Origin: Acidovorax sp. Leaf191
Lineage (GTDB): Bacteria > Pseudomonadota > Gammaproteobacteria > Burkholderiales > Burkholderiaceae_C
NCBI RefSeq assembly: GCF_001424425.1
Contig: NZ_LMPT01000001.1
Location: 546,137 to 610,136, forward strand
Direction of reading: 5' to 3'
DNA: 64,000 nucleotides
A program made the position numbers and the translations under genes. The first letter of the stretch is position 1, and each line of letters starts with the position of its first letter. Positions 40,559 to 50,164 of this stretch are shown here, one piece after another. The notes under the pieces are model-generated. The model saw only the letters and a program-made list of their open reading frames with translations. It was not told the DNA's origin and did no database searches.

Positions 40559-41683
40559 TCAGTTGATCGGCCTGCCCTGGCGCCCGATCATGGTCATGTC
40601 CACGAAGTCCGAGCCGTTGTGGTTGCCGGGGCTGAAGGTCACTTCGAACCCGCCCACATCCACCTTCATCCGGGACAGCGTCTGCAAAAAGCCCGCGCGC
40701 GTCGGTGCCGGACCGGTGCGCTGCAGTGCTGCGCAGAACACCTTGGCGGCGATGAAGCCCTCCAGCGAGATGTAGTCGGGCTGGGTGCCGGCCCCGCTGC
40801 TTTTGAGCAGGCGGTTGTACTCCTTGCTCACCTCCACCACCTGCTTGAACGGGTTGGGCACCAGCTGGGTGACCGAGATGCCGAAAGCCTGGTCGCCCAG
40901 CTCCTGCGCCAGTTGCCGTGCGCCGACGAGGCTGCGGGCGTAGTACTGCGCCTTGCGGCCGGTGGCGGCTTCGTAGCCTTGGATGAAAGCCACAGCGTCG
41001 GTGCCGGACACGCCCAGCAGCACGGCTTGGGCCTCGACCGGTGCGAGCTGCCGGATGGCGTCTTTCGGCTGGGCAGAGTTGTTGGCCATGGCGCCGGTGC
41101 CCACCTGGGTGGCGCCGTATTGTTTCAGCAAAGGCTCCAGCTCGGCGAGCAGCTCGTCGCCCGTCTTGCTGGTGTAGCGCACGAACGCAATCCTGCGGAT
41201 GCCCAGCGTGGTGACGTGCCGGATGATCGCCTCCAGCTCGGCATGGAAGCTCGCGCGCACGGTGAAAACCATGGGGCTGCTGGAGCGGTACACGTCGCTG
41301 GCGCCGGTGTACGGCGCAAAGAACGGGACGTTGTACTTCGTCGCCACCGGAATCACCGCGCGGGCCACCGGCGTCCAGGTGTAGTGGGTCAGCGCGAAGG
41401 CTCCGTGCTGCTCGATGAGCTGGAGGGTGTTCTCCACCGCCAGCTCGGGCTTGTACTGGTCGTCGAGCGACACCAGGCGGATCTTGCGCCCATGGATGCC
41501 GCCGCGGCGATTCACCTCGTTCAGGTACAGCAGCGCGCCGTCGCGGTACGCCGCCGCCTGGCTGGCAAAACTGCCGGTGAAGGACGCCGACTGGCCCAGG
41601 ACGATTTCGTCCTTGGACACCTCTTGGGCAGCGGCATGCAAGGGGGCCAGCAGCAGTGCCCAGATCAACAACCAGACTTTCAT
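40559..41683 (-). CDS. ABC-transporter periplasmic binding protein, branched-chain amino acid type (LivK-like)
   Basis: 374 residues from ATG 41683, with a signal peptide ending LHAAAQ. Family pattern of Peripla_BP_6: IVLGQSASFTGSFASQ near the N-terminus, YLNEVNRRGGIHGRKIRLV, then YTGASDVYRSS and GFIAAKVFCAALQRTG. Such proteins deliver amino acids, amides or aromatic compounds to a Liv-type ABC transporter. No permease or ATPase gene is adjacent, so it must pair with one elsewhere or act as a sensor subunit. Confidence 0.92.
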   Translation of the reverse strand: MKVWLLIWALLLAPLHAAAQEVSKDEIVLGQSASFTGSFASQAAAYRDGALLYLNEVNRRGGIHGRKIRLVSLDDQYKPELAVENTLQLIEQHGAFALTHYTWTPVARAVIPVATKYNVPFFAPYTGASDVYRSSSPMVFTVRASFHAELEAIIRHVTTLGIRRIAFVRYTSKTGDELLAELEPLLKQYGATQVGTGAMANNSAQPKDAIRQLAPVEAQAVLLGVSGTDAVAFIQGYEAATGRKAQYYARSLVGARQLAQELGDQAFGISVTQLVPNPFKQVVEVSKEYNRLLKSSGAGTQPDYISLEGFIAAKVFCAALQRTGPAPTRAGFLQTLSRMKVDVGGFEVTFSPGNHNGSDFVDMTMIGRQGRPIN

Positions 41684-41934
41684 GGCGATGTCCTTGTATT
41701 CGTGGAAAACAGTGGTCCCCATGACGCCGGGCTGTTCATCACAGCGGGTCATGCAGCGGGGATGGGAGGGGGCGAGGTCGCCCGCAGCGTGGGCGCGTGC
41801 GGGTGGGTTGGCAGCCGTGCAGTGGGAAGCTGCACGGCGGGCGATGGCGCTGGCCCAGCGTTGCCAGGCGCCAGCCATGGGATGTGCGAGAGCGCCTGTG
41901 CGCCCAGGCGCACGGACGGCGCCAAAGGGGCTGG

Positions 41935-42951
41935 CTAGCTCAGTGCCTTGCGGCGCGCAAAGCGCACCACCGTCACGCCCGCGCGGGCCTGGCGCACCGA
42001 GGGCATCACCAGCACGCAGTCGTCGTACGGTGTGGTCACCGGCACGCCGTCGTTGTCGCCGATGACGGTGCCCGCTTTCTCAAACACCTCGAGGCCTGTG
42101 TAGGGCGCCACGAACTTGAACGCGCTGCTGGTGGCCACGACCGGGCCGGTCACCTCCAGCGCCCACTGGCGGGGTGCATCGGGCAGGCGCCAGCCGGGTA
42201 GCTGCGCTGCCAGCGCGGCCGGATTGATCACGCCGGACTGCTCCAGAAAGCGCACGCACTGGTCCTGCGCCACGGCGCGGCTGGCGGGGTCGCCATGAAA
42301 GCCGCATTCGACCAGCAGCGATCGGGTGTCGGCGGCCGCGCCCTCTCCATCGTTGTCGGGCAAGCCGAAGCGGCCGTAGTCGCGCATGCGCACGCCGTCC
42401 TTGTGGCCCGCGTCGACCACCACGTGCTCGGGTGAGCGCATGGCGCGCGCCAGCGCCAGGTTGCGCGGCTGGATGCCGGTGAGCAGCAGCGGGGCCGAGG
42501 GCTCGTGCATGGAGTGGATGTCCAGCAGCCAGTCCGCGCGCGCCACGAAGGGCCGCAGGGCCCCGGCGCGGCGGCGTTCCGCGGTGTCGGCCGCGTCGAT
42601 GCGCTCGTCGAGCCACTGGCGGTTGAGGTCTTCGTCGGTGAAGCGCGAGGCATCGTGGCTTGCTGCATCGAACCGGTCGAACGCGGCGAGGTTGCAGAAC
42701 GCGAGCGTGAGCGAGCCGGACTCTGGCCGCACGCCGGCTTCGAGCAGGCCCTGGATCGCCCAGGCGCCGCACAGCTCGTTGCCATGCACCAGCGCGCTGA
42801 TCATCACGTGGCGCCCGGGCTGGCCCGAGTCGAAGTGCCACACCCCTTCGGTGCCGGTGTTGCCGGCGCGCCAGGCGCTGATATCGGGCGCGGGCAGCGC
42901 GAAGCTGAGCGGTGGCACCGCGCCGTGGTGGAGGTCGTCGTGGCGGTTCAT
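41935..42951 (-). CDS. Succinylglutamate desuccinylase/aspartoacylase family protein
   Basis: 338 residues from ATG 42951, overlapping the tctC-like stop by ATGA. The zinc-carboxypeptidase-like site shows HGNE (SALVHGNELCGAWA), the downstream DLN (FTDEDLNRQWL), and the third ligand His in LLDIHSMHEP. A late VECGFHGD carries the candidate catalytic Glu. Family members remove acyl groups from N-acyl amino acids such as N-acetyl-aspartate or N-succinyl-glutamate. Coupling to a TctC-type binding protein suggests uptake then deacylation of an acylated acid; this is inference. Confidence 0.88.
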   Translation of the reverse strand: MNRHDDLHHGAVPPLSFALPAPDISAWRAGNTGTEGVWHFDSGQPGRHVMISALVHGNELCGAWAIQGLLEAGVRPESGSLTLAFCNLAAFDRFDAASHDASRFTDEDLNRQWLDERIDAADTAERRRAGALRPFVARADWLLDIHSMHEPSAPLLLTGIQPRNLALARAMRSPEHVVVDAGHKDGVRMRDYGRFGLPDNDGEGAAADTRSLLVECGFHGDPASRAVAQDQCVRFLEQSGVINPAALAAQLPGWRLPDAPRQWALEVTGPVVATSSAFKFVAPYTGLEVFEKAGTVIGDNDGVPVTTPYDDCVLVMPSVRQARAGVTVVRFARRKALS

Positions 42952-43937
42952 TCTTCGATCTTGGCGAATTCGACGATCTTCTTGTACTTGGCCACTTCGG
43001 CGGCGAGGTACTGGTCGATGTTGACGTTCGTGGCCGCCACCGTGGAGCCGGTGGCTTCCATCTTCTTTCGGAACTCGGGCGACTGCAGGCTGTCGTTCAG
43101 CGCCTTCTTCACCTTGTCGAACACGGGCTTGGGCAGGTTGGCCGGGGCCAGCAGCGCGAACCACACGCCGATGTCCACGTTCTTGAACTGGGGCGACTCG
43201 GCCAGGGCCGGGATGTCCGGCGTGGTGGGTGAGCGCTTGGCTTCGGTCGTGCCCAGGGCGATCACCTTGCCGCTCTTGATGTGGGGCAGGCCGCTGGAGA
43301 GCACGAACACGCCGAATTCCAGGTTGTTGCCCAAGAGGTCATTGGTCAGCGGCGCCACGCCGCGGTAGGGGATGTGCGTCATGAACAGCTTGCCCTGCTC
43401 CTTGACCATCTCGCCGGCCAGGTGCAGCGACGTGCCCACGCCCGAGCTGCCGTAGCTGAACTTGCCAGGGTTCTTCGACACCTTCTGGGTGAACTCGGCC
43501 ACGTTCTTCACGCCCGAGCCGGCGGACGCCACCAGCACCAGCGGCTGCGAGGCGATGAGGCCGATGGCGGTGAAGTCCTTCACGTCGTACTTCACCTTTT
43601 TGGTCACCAGCTTGTTGATGGCGATCTCGTTGCTGGCGCCCACCAGCAGCGTGTAGCCGTCCGGCGCCGCGCTGGCCACCTTCTGCGCGCCGATGGCACC
43701 GCCCGCGCCGCCGATGTTCTCGATCACCACCGGCACGCCCAGCTTGTTGCCCAGCTCGGTCGCCACGGTGCGCGCGGTCAGGTCGGTGCTGCCGCCCGGC
43801 GGGTAGCCCACGACGATGGTGATGGGCTTGGAGGGGTAGGCATCCTGCTGCGCCCAGGCCGGGGCGGCGGCCAGGGCCGCCAGGGCGCACAGCAGCGCGG
43901 TGCGGCGCAGGGGGGAGGACAAAGACGGATGGTGCAT
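42948..43937 (-). CDS. TctC/Bug-family tripartite tricarboxylate transporter binding protein
   Basis: 329 residues from ATG 43937. A signal peptide ends AAPAWAQ. Bug-family signatures are YPSKPITIVVGYPPGGSTD, IENIGGAGGAIGAQKVASAA, PDGYTLLVG and a later PYRGVAPLTNDLLG. These periplasmic proteins bind carboxylates. TctA and TctB are absent, which is common in Burkholderiales where Bug genes are highly expanded. The stop overlaps the aspartoacylase-like gene start. A LysR gene lies upstream in the same direction, 307 nt away. Confidence 0.94.
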   Translation of the reverse strand: MHHPSLSSPLRRTALLCALAALAAAPAWAQQDAYPSKPITIVVGYPPGGSTDLTARTVATELGNKLGVPVVIENIGGAGGAIGAQKVASAAPDGYTLLVGASNEIAINKLVTKKVKYDVKDFTAIGLIASQPLVLVASAGSGVKNVAEFTQKVSKNPGKFSYGSSGVGTSLHLAGEMVKEQGKLFMTHIPYRGVAPLTNDLLGNNLEFGVFVLSSGLPHIKSGKVIALGTTEAKRSPTTPDIPALAESPQFKNVDIGVWFALLAPANLPKPVFDKVKKALNDSLQSPEFRKKMEATGSTVAATNVNIDQYLAAEVAKYKKIVEFAKIEE

Positions 43938-44244
43938 GGTGTGGGTCCGGGTCGGTGGGTTTGTGGGCTGCTGCAAGCCGCCACGGGGTCAGGATTACGC
44001 GGCCACCCAGGGCGGGTGGTGCCGTAAAACTTCCTGCGGCGTAAACCATTGTCGAAAATACGATCTGCTGTGTTGGTGCTGAAACGGCACCAAGCATTGC
44101 CAATCCGTACCGGGCGTGCAGGGAAAACCCCTGCGTGATGGATGAATCCACCAATGCATGTGTCGCATTCACGCCGGACCTGAGCAGTACCTGAGCGGCA
44201 CCTAGGCCGCATCGATGCTGCATTCGTGCTGCATCGGCGAGGCA
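43938..44244. other. Intergenic region upstream of the tctC-like gene
   Basis: 307 nt with no gene I can support. It should carry the promoter of the tctC-aspartoacylase unit and probably the LysR-type operator. A GCAGGGAAAACCCCTGC hairpin lies near 44117-44133 without a T run. The segment 44036-44066 is locally AT-richer. Confidence 0.5.
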
Positions 44245-45147
44245 TCACCGCTGTGACAGGGCCTTCCACAGTGCCTCGGCCAGCGGCCCCAGGCGGCGCT
44301 TGGGCCGGTACAGGCGCACATCGAAGCGCACCTCCATGCGCGCATCGCCCGCTGGCGCAAGGCGGCGCGCCTTGCAGTCGGCATGCACCATGGACCAGGG
44401 CAGCCAGGCCACGCCCAGGCCCTTTTGCACGTACTCGTAGTGCGCGTCGGCCGAGTCGCACTCCACCACCCGCTGCAGGCGTGGGGCGTGCGGGTTGTGC
44501 GCCAGGTGGTCCTCCACCAGCCGGCCCAGGGCCAGCTGCGGTGCGTAGGCGAGGTAGGGCACGGCATCGGTGGTGCCCGGTGGGCCGAATCGGTACATCG
44601 CGTGGCCTTGCGCCGTGGCGCGCGACACAGGCACCAGCCGGTCCGAGGCCACGGTCATGTGCAGGAACTGCCGCGCATCGAGCCGGATGGCGAGCGCCGG
44701 GTGGTGGTAGACCAGCGAGAAGTCGGCCTCGTTGCGCTCCAGCAGGGCCACGGTGTCGGCCAGCGCGCGGGTGCGGATGCACAGCTCGCCACCTTGCAGC
44801 AGCGGCTGCAGGCGCACCAGCCAGTCGGCCACCACGGTGCGCGCCAGCGTGCGGCCCGTGGCCAGCGTCACGGTGCGGGCCTGCCGGCCGGCCAGGCTTT
44901 GCAGTTCCTCGTGCGACTGGGCGAGGTTGCGGGCCAGCTGGCCTGCCGTCTCGAGAAAGCTGTGCCCGGCCGGCGTGAGCGTGACCGGGCCGCCCGTGCG
45001 TTCGACCAGCGGCGTGCCCGCCCAGGCCTCCAGCGCCCGGATGCGGCGGCCAAAGGCCGGGTGGGTGACATGCCGCAGCTCGGCCGCGCGGGTGAAGCTG
45101 CGTTCCTGCGCCAGGACGATGAAGTCTTCAAGCCACTTGAGCTGCAT
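44245..45147 (-). CDS. LysR-type transcriptional regulator
   Basis: 300 residues. The N-terminal winged helix reads MQLKWLEDFIVLAQERSFTR then AAELRHVTHPAFGRRIRALE, the standard LysR pattern, with VERTGGPVTLTPAG as the wing. The effector-binding domain follows (about 90-295), with GLGVAWLPWSMV near the C-terminus. It likely controls the tctC-aspartoacylase unit just downstream, although LysR genes are more often divergent from their targets. The effector is unknown. Confidence 0.93.
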   Translation of the reverse strand: MQLKWLEDFIVLAQERSFTRAAELRHVTHPAFGRRIRALEAWAGTPLVERTGGPVTLTPAGHSFLETAGQLARNLAQSHEELQSLAGRQARTVTLATGRTLARTVVADWLVRLQPLLQGGELCIRTRALADTVALLERNEADFSLVYHHPALAIRLDARQFLHMTVASDRLVPVSRATAQGHAMYRFGPPGTTDAVPYLAYAPQLALGRLVEDHLAHNPHAPRLQRVVECDSADAHYEYVQKGLGVAWLPWSMVHADCKARRLAPAGDARMEVRFDVRLYRPKRRLGPLAEALWKALSQR

Positions 45148-45216
45148 GGCAGGAGGGGTGGGGGGCTGGCCGAACGGGTCGTGGCGTTGTGCGTAGGCTG
45201 GCGGTACCGCGCCGAC

Positions 45217-46044
45217 CTAGCGGCTGCGCGAGGCTTCGAGCACGGCGCGGGTGCGCTGCGCCTCGGTGCGCGCTGCGTCCGCAAAGTCGTCGCCCTTGGA
45301 GGCGTACAGGATGGAGCGCGACGAGTTCACGATGATCGGCCCGCCGTCGCGCAGCCCTGCGCGCACGGTGGCTGCGGCGTCGCCGCCCTGCGCGCCCACG
45401 CCGGGGATCAGCAGCGGCAGCGTGGGCGCAATGGCGCGCACGCGCTCGATCTCCTGCGGGTAGGTCGCGCCCACCACCAGGCCGAGCTGGCCGTTCTTGT
45501 TCCAGGGCCCCTGGGCCAGGCGCGCCACGTGTTCGTACATCAGCGGCTCGCCCTCCACGCTGGCCAGGCGCTGGGTCTGCAGGTCGTCGCCACCCGGGTT
45601 GGAGGTGCGGCACAGCAGGAAAGCGCCCTTGCCGTGGTAGGCCAGGTAGGGCTCGATGGAGTCAAAGCCCATGAAGGGCGAGAGCGTGACCGCATCGGCG
45701 CCGTAGCGCTCGAAGGCCTCCTTGGCGTACTGCTCGGCTGTGGAGCCGATGTCGCCCCGCTTGGCATCCAGGATCACCGGCACGTGCGGTGCGTTGGCCC
45801 GCATGTGCTGCATCAGGCGCTCAAGCTGGCCTTCGGCGCCGTGCGCGGCAAAGTAGGCGATCTGTGGCTTGAAGGCGCAGACCAGGTCGGCCGTGGCGTC
45901 CACGATGGCGGCGCAAAAATCGTAGATCTTGTGCGCATCGCCCTGCATCCCCGCAGGAAACCGCGTGGGCTCCGGGTCCAGGCCCACGCACAGCAGGGAG
46001 TTGTTCTGCGCCGTGGCGTCGCGCAGCATGTCGGTGAAGGTCAT
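45217..46044 (-). CDS. pyrF: Orotidine-5'-phosphate decarboxylase
   Basis: 275 residues, the long (type 2) Pyr[14 protein letters not shown] opens the barrel; the catalytic Lys/Asp tetrad is in [28 protein letters not shown] binds phosphate near the C-terminus with [12 protein letters not shown]. It converts OMP to UMP, the last step of pyrimidine synthesis. Single gene, 69 nt beyond the LysR start, with an intrinsic terminator of the next unit 100 nt upstream. Confidence 0.96.
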   Translation of the reverse strand: MTFTDMLRDATAQNNSLLCVGLDPEPTRFPAGMQGDAHKIYDFCAAIVDATADLVCAFKPQIAYFAAHGAEGQLERLMQHMRANAPHVPVILDAKRGDIGSTAEQYAKEAFERYGADAVTLSPFMGFDSIEPYLAYHGKGAFLLCRTSNPGGDDLQTQRLASVEGEPLMYEHVARLAQGPWNKNGQLGLVVGATYPQEIERVRAIAPTLPLLIPGVGAQGGDAAATVRAGLRDGGPIIVNSSRSILYASKGDDFADAARTEAQRTRAVLEASRSR

Positions 46045-46148
46045 GGGGCGTGATTTTAAGTGGGGGGCTGCCCGGTGCCTTCCGGTTTTCTGCTGCTGCA
46101 GTGCCTGGGCCGCTGGTGGCCAGCCATGACGGCCTTCGCCGGGGCAAT

Positions 46149-46172
46149 AAAAAAGGCCGTCGAAACGGCCTT
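46149..46172 (-). terminator. Intrinsic terminator after the FlgO-like gene
   Basis: AAGGCCGT-CGAA-ACGGCCTT forms a perfect 8-bp stem with a tetraloop. Read on the minus strand it ends in TTTTTT, about 20 nt after the stop at 46192. Confidence 0.93.
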
Positions 46173-46191
46173 GGAGTCGGGAGACTGCAGC

Positions 46192-46749
46192 TCAGCGCTG
46201 CACGGTCAGCAGGCGCTGCACGTCGCGGTCGTTGGGTAGTGCGTAGTCGTAGCCGCGGATGATGCGGCTGTCTTCGGTGCGCACCAGCTTCAGGCTCACG
46301 TAGGTGTAGTTGGCGGCAGCCGAGTACGTGCCCACGAGCACCAGCGACGCGTTGTGGTTGCGTGCGATGTCCTTGATCTCGCGCGACAGCAGCAGTTCGC
46401 CCGCGCCTTCGCGCACGAACACGTCGCCGCGCAGCTTGATTTCCTTCACATCGAAGCCGGTGGCGGCCATGTGCGAGGCATATTGCTCGGACAAGGTGCG
46501 GCCCAGGGGCGCAGAGCGGCTCAGGTCGTTCACGTTGACCACGGTGGCCACGAGGACGGGGCCGGTGCCGGTGGCGGTCAGGTCAAAGCCCGCGGTCAGC
46601 TTCGACACAGCGTCGCGGCTGCTGTTGAGGAACTGGTTGTTCGAGGCTTCCTGGTAGGTCGGCTCGTTGCGGATGGTCGTGCCATTGTTGGCGCAGCCGG
46701 CCAGCAAAGCTGCTGCGGCCAGCGCGGTCAGAAGTGCTGCGGATTTCAT
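46192..46749 (-). CDS. FlgO-domain lipoprotein
   Basis: 185 residues. Lipoprotein signal with lipobox LLAGC. The mature part matches the FlgO domain: VVNVNDLSRSAPLGRTLSEQ, then IKLRGDVFVREGAGELLLSR and AREIKDIA-like RNHNASLVLVGTYSAAANYTYVSLKLV... read as a continuous beta-alpha fold. FlgO of Vibrio is an outer-membrane protein needed for flagellar stability, but FlgO-domain proteins occur widely without flagellar context, as here. It is translationally coupled to the upstream lipoprotein gene by ATGA and ends in a terminator. Confidence 0.85.
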   Translation of the reverse strand: MKSAALLTALAAAALLAGCANNGTTIRNEPTYQEASNNQFLNSSRDAVSKLTAGFDLTATGTGPVLVATVVNVNDLSRSAPLGRTLSEQYASHMAATGFDVKEIKLRGDVFVREGAGELLLSREIKDIARNHNASLVLVGTYSAAANYTYVSLKLVRTEDSRIIRGYDYALPNDRDVQRLLTVQR

Positions 46750-47435
46750 TGCGAGACCACCTTCATGTTGACGTGCTTGTAGTAGGACGGACGCAGGAAC
46801 AGCGGCGTGTCCGCATTCTCCAGGTAGTAGACGTCGGTCTTGCGGGCCACATACTGGCCGCCGCGCGTGACGGTGGTGGTCAGGATCAGCTCGGTATTGG
46901 TCGGGCCGCCCGAGTTGATGCTGGAGCCGTAATCTGCCAGGCCGGTGAAGCCCAGCGTGGCCAGCAGTTGCGTGTCGATGTGCTCGTGGCGCAGGCCATA
47001 GGCGGCCATCAGGCCCGCAGCGATCATGGTGAACTGGCCGGGGATGAAGTGGGGGCGTTCGCTGTTGTGACGCACCACCTGGGTGTTGTACGTGACGGTG
47101 AGCGTCTGGCCGGGGTCTTGCAGCACGGGCGCGCCGCTTTGCACGAGCTTGGTGATCAGGAAGTCACGGAAAGCCAGGTCGAAGGGGCTGGGGTTGGGCG
47201 GCTGGGCCACGAACAGCGCAGTGCCGGGGGCCGTGCCGGCCTTGTCGAGCGTGCTCAGCGTCTGGGCCACCACGTCGTTGGAGAGCAGTTCCCAGTGGCC
47301 TGCGGAGCGCACCTTGGGTTGGACCGTCAGCTCAAAGTTCTCTGCGAGAGGGATGGGCGAACGGTAGGCGCACCCTGCCAACGTTGCCACGGCGCCAGCG
47401 AGTACCGCCAAGCTGACTGCTTTTGAAAATTTCAT
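46746..47435 (-). CDS. Lipoprotein coupled to the FlgO-like gene
   Basis: 229 residues. Lipobox LAGC at the end of a clear signal (MKFSKAVSLAVLAGAVATLAGC). AGGAGGGAATC precedes the ATG. Charged and aromatic elements include SAGHWELLSNDVVAQTLSTL, VTYNTQVVRHNSERPHFIPG and a C-terminal YYKHVNMKVVSQ. I do not recognise a family. The four-base overlap and shared lipoprotein nature suggest the two products form one envelope complex. Confidence 0.8.
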   Translation of the reverse strand: MKFSKAVSLAVLAGAVATLAGCAYRSPIPLAENFELTVQPKVRSAGHWELLSNDVVAQTLSTLDKAGTAPGTALFVAQPPNPSPFDLAFRDFLITKLVQSGAPVLQDPGQTLTVTYNTQVVRHNSERPHFIPGQFTMIAAGLMAAYGLRHEHIDTQLLATLGFTGLADYGSSINSGGPTNTELILTTTVTRGGQYVARKTDVYYLENADTPLFLRPSYYKHVNMKVVSQ

Positions 47436-47600
47436 GATTCCCTCCTACGGACTTTGAGAGGCGGGGACATGAACAGATACATCCCACGCGATTGAAAAAT
47501 AATTCTGGGCGGGATACTCAACAAAAACAAGAAAAAATTGAGGTAACTGCGCCCAGCCGCTCGCAATTCGTTGTTTTTGGTCACAGTTGCATGTGACTGC

Positions 47601-47638
47601 TTACGCGCAGTCGCATGCGCTTGCGACTTTATGCGTAA
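47601..47638. other. Nested inverted repeat between pgk and the lipoprotein operon
   Basis: Outer arms TTACGC (47601-47606) and GCGTAA (47633-47638) enclose inner arms GTCGC (47610-47614) and GCGAC (47623-47627). It begins just 7 nt after the pgk stop. In RNA it would form a stacked hairpin without a T run. It may be a weak terminator for pgk or an operator for the lipoprotein pair. Confidence 0.4.
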
Positions 47639-47644
47639 CAAATA

Positions 47645-48844
47645 TCAACCGGCGGTAACCGCGCGTTTTTCGAGAATGTCGAATGCGGGCAACGTCTTGC
47701 CCTCCAGCACCTCCAGGAAGGCGCCGCCGCCGGTGGAGATGTAACCCACCTGCTTTTCGATGCCGTACTTGGCGATGGCAGCCAGCGTGTCGCCGCCGCC
47801 GGCAATGCTGAAGGCGGGGGATTCGGCGATGGCCTTGGCGATCTCGCGGGTGCCGTTTTCAAAGGCCGCAAACTCGAACACGCCCACCGGGCCGTTCCAG
47901 ACGATGGTGCCGGCCGATTTGAGCTGGGCGGCGAGCCGGGCGGCGGTCTCCGGGCCGATGTCCAGGATGAGGTCGTCCTCGGCCACGTCCTTGGCGGCCT
48001 TGACGGTCGCGGGTGCGTCGGCGGAGAACGCCTTGGCAGTGACCACGTCGGTGGGGATCGGCACGTCCGCGCCCCGGGCCTTCATCGCGGCGATCACTTC
48101 GCGCGCCGCGTCCAGCAGGTCGGGCTCGGCCAGGCTCTTGCCGATGGGCAGGCCGGCGGCCAGCATGAAGGTGTTGGCAATGCCGCCGCCCACGATGAGC
48201 TGGTCGACCTTGTCGGCCAGGCTCTTCAGGATGGTGAGCTTGGTCGATACCTTGGAGCCCGCGACGATGGCGGCCAGGGGGCGCTGGGGCTGGGCCAGGG
48301 CCTTGGTCAGGGCGTCGATCTCGGCCGACAGCAGCGGGCCTGCGCAGGCGATGGGCGCGAACTGGGCGATGCCGTAGGTGGTGCCTTCGGCGCGGTGGGC
48401 GGTGCCGAACGCGTCGTTCACGAAGATGTCGCACAGGGCGGCCAGCTTCCTGGCCAGGTCTTCCTTGTTCTTCTTTTCGCCCACGTTCAGGCGGCAGTTC
48501 TCCAGCAGCACGACCTGGCCGGGTGCCACGGTCACGCCGTCGACCCAGTCGGCCACCAGCGGGACCTCGCGGCCCAGCAGTTCGGACAGGCGTGCAGCCA
48601 CCGGCGCCAGCGAGTCTTCGGGCTTGAACTCGCCTTCGGTCGGGCGGCCCAGGTGGCTCGTGACCATGACGGCGGCACCGGCGTCCAGCGCCATGCGGAT
48701 GCAGGGGATCGAGGCGCGGATGCGGGTGTCTTCGGTGATGCGGCCGGCGTCATCCTGCGGCACGTTCATGTCGGCACGGATGAAGACGCGCTGGCCTTGG
48801 GCCTTGCCTTGGGCGCACAGATCGGAGAAGCGGAGGATGTTCAT
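47645..48844 (-). CDS. pgk: Phosphoglycerate kinase
   Basis: 399 residues, normal length. [24 protein letters not shown] and [14 protein letters not shown] form the 3-phosphoglycerate side; [22 protein letters not shown] and [12 protein letters not shown] form the nucleotide side; [16 protein letters not shown] is the terminal motif. It catalyses 1,3-bisphosphoglycerate + ADP to 3-phosphoglycerate + ATP in glycolysis and gluconeogenesis. Monocistronic here. ATG start as given; the preceding sequence has a purine-rich ribosome site. Confidence 0.97.
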   Translation of the reverse strand: MNILRFSDLCAQGKAQGQRVFIRADMNVPQDDAGRITEDTRIRASIPCIRMALDAGAAVMVTSHLGRPTEGEFKPEDSLAPVAARLSELLGREVPLVADWVDGVTVAPGQVVLLENCRLNVGEKKNKEDLARKLAALCDIFVNDAFGTAHRAEGTTYGIAQFAPIACAGPLLSAEIDALTKALAQPQRPLAAIVAGSKVSTKLTILKSLADKVDQLIVGGGIANTFMLAAGLPIGKSLAEPDLLDAAREVIAAMKARGADVPIPTDVVTAKAFSADAPATVKAAKDVAEDDLILDIGPETAARLAAQLKSAGTIVWNGPVGVFEFAAFENGTREIAKAIAESPAFSIAGGGDTLAAIAKYGIEKQVGYISTGGGAFLEVLEGKTLPAFDILEKRAVTAG

Positions 48845-48964
48845 GGCAGAGAGGTAGAAGGAGAAAAAGGGCTCGCGGCGGCCATTTTAGTAACCGCGGT
48901 GAGGGCGTCAGCTCGCCCATGCCAGTGCACCCGTGGATCTGGCTTTGCCAGGCCACCGGGTGCG

Positions 48965-49001
48965 TCCCCCTAGGGGAAGTCGCGCAGCGACTCAGGGGGA
49001 G
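48965..49001. repeat. Hairpin repeat with GTCGC-GCA-GCGAC core
   Basis: TCCCCCTAGGGGA and GTCGCGCAGCGAC lie side by side, and an outer CCCCCT...AGGGGG pairing encloses them. The segment GCAGCGACTCAGGGGG recurs in near form at 60503-60516 (GCGCAGTCGCTCAGGGGG). Intergenic, between pgk and azlD. Confidence 0.6.
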
Positions 49002-49007
49002 CCTATT

Positions 49008-49343
49008 TCACCAGCCCAGCCCGATGTGCAGCGGCAGGTAGATCACCATGCCCACGACGATGGTCCCGAGGATGCCCCGCTTCCAGAAGTAGTAGCCACT
49101 GGCGCACAGCACGGCCGGCAGGCGGGCGTCCATGAACGTGTCGATGAACTCGCCCTGGGTCATGAGGATCTCGGGCGCAATGACGGCGGCCAGTGCGGCC
49201 AGCGGCGCGTACTTGAGTCCGCGCTTGAGCCAGTCGGGCAGGGGCAGCTCGCGGTCCGGGATCATGAAGAATGCGCGCGAGACCAGGGTGATGACCGCAA
49301 GGCCCAGGATGGCGATGGCCGGCTCGATCCAGGCAAGGCTCAT
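49008..49343 (-). CDS. azlD: AzlD-family small membrane subunit
   Basis: 111 residues with three to four hydrophobic segments. Features of AzlD: ILGLAVITLVSRAFFMIP, LKYAPLAALAAVIAPEIL, LPAVLCASGYYFWKRGILG and IVVGMVIYLPLHIGLG. It forms the AzlCD pair, which exports branched-chain amino acids or analogues. The start at 49343 overlaps the azlC stop (ATGA). Confidence 0.9.
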   Translation of the reverse strand: MSLAWIEPAIAILGLAVITLVSRAFFMIPDRELPLPDWLKRGLKYAPLAALAAVIAPEILMTQGEFIDTFMDARLPAVLCASGYYFWKRGILGTIVVGMVIYLPLHIGLGW

Positions 49344-50164
49344 GGGTGGCGCTCCTCGCGCAGCGGCACGACGTCGCCCGCCTTCAGGTGCTCGCGCTCT
49401 TCGGGCGGCAGCACGCTGTCGGCTGGCAACAGCACCACTTCGGGTTTGTGGCGGCGGCGGTCCACGGCTTCCATGAGCAGGCCGGCCGCCACGGCCGCCG
49501 CAATGGCCACCAGGATGTTGAGCTTGAGCGGCAGGGCGAATGCCGCCACGGCTGCGGTGGCCGCCACCCCTGTCGCCAGCCAGGTGGCGCGGTCGAACAG
49601 CAGCGACAGCAGCACGCCCAGCAGTGCCAGCACGCCGGCAAACCCCAGGCCCCACGACAGCGGAACGGCGTTGGCCAGCAGGATGCCCGCAATGGACGGC
49701 ACCTGCCAGGCCAGCCAGTTGGTGCTGGCCGCCCCCCAGAAGTACGGTACTTGCTCCGGTTGCGGGCGGGGCTCTGGAAAGCGCTTCATGAAGCCCACGT
49801 AGATCACGTCACCGCTGAAGTAGCCCACCGCCAGCCGCTGGCGCAGCGGCAGGTGGCCGAAGTAGCTGCGCCACATGCTGCTGAAGATCACGAAGCGCAG
49901 GTTCACGCAGCTGGCCGTGAGCCACACCACCCACAGCGGCGCCCCCACGGCGATCAGCGGGATGACCGCCAGTTGCGCGCTGCCCGCGTAGACCACCAGC
50001 GACATGAACAGGGCCATGCCGACGGGCAGCCCGCTCTTGACCATGACGACGCCGGTGACCAGGCCCCAGGCGGCGATGCCCAGCGACGTGCCGGCCATGT
50101 CGACCATGGCCAGGCGGAAGGAGGGGTGGCGCAGCGTGTGGCGAATGCGCGCGCTGCGGCTCAT
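49340..50164 (-). CDS. azlC: AzlC-family branched-chain amino acid exporter subunit
   Basis: 274 residues. Multi-pass protein with the AzlC pattern: [38 protein letters not shown] and [15 protein letters not shown]. Length is slightly over the ~240 of typical AzlC because of a ~30-residue charged C-terminal extension. It overlaps fmt by ATGA upstream and azlD downstream; the fmt-azlC-azlD unit is tightly coupled, probably by chance of operon formation. Confidence 0.9.
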   Translation of the reverse strand: MSRSARIRHTLRHPSFRLAMVDMAGTSLGIAAWGLVTGVVMVKSGLPVGMALFMSLVVYAGSAQLAVIPLIAVGAPLWVVWLTASCVNLRFVIFSSMWRSYFGHLPLRQRLAVGYFSGDVIYVGFMKRFPEPRPQPEQVPYFWGAASTNWLAWQVPSIAGILLANAVPLSWGLGFAGVLALLGVLLSLLFDRATWLATGVAATAAVAAFALPLKLNILVAIAAAVAAGLLMEAVDRRRHKPEVVLLPADSVLPPEEREHLKAGDVVPLREERHP

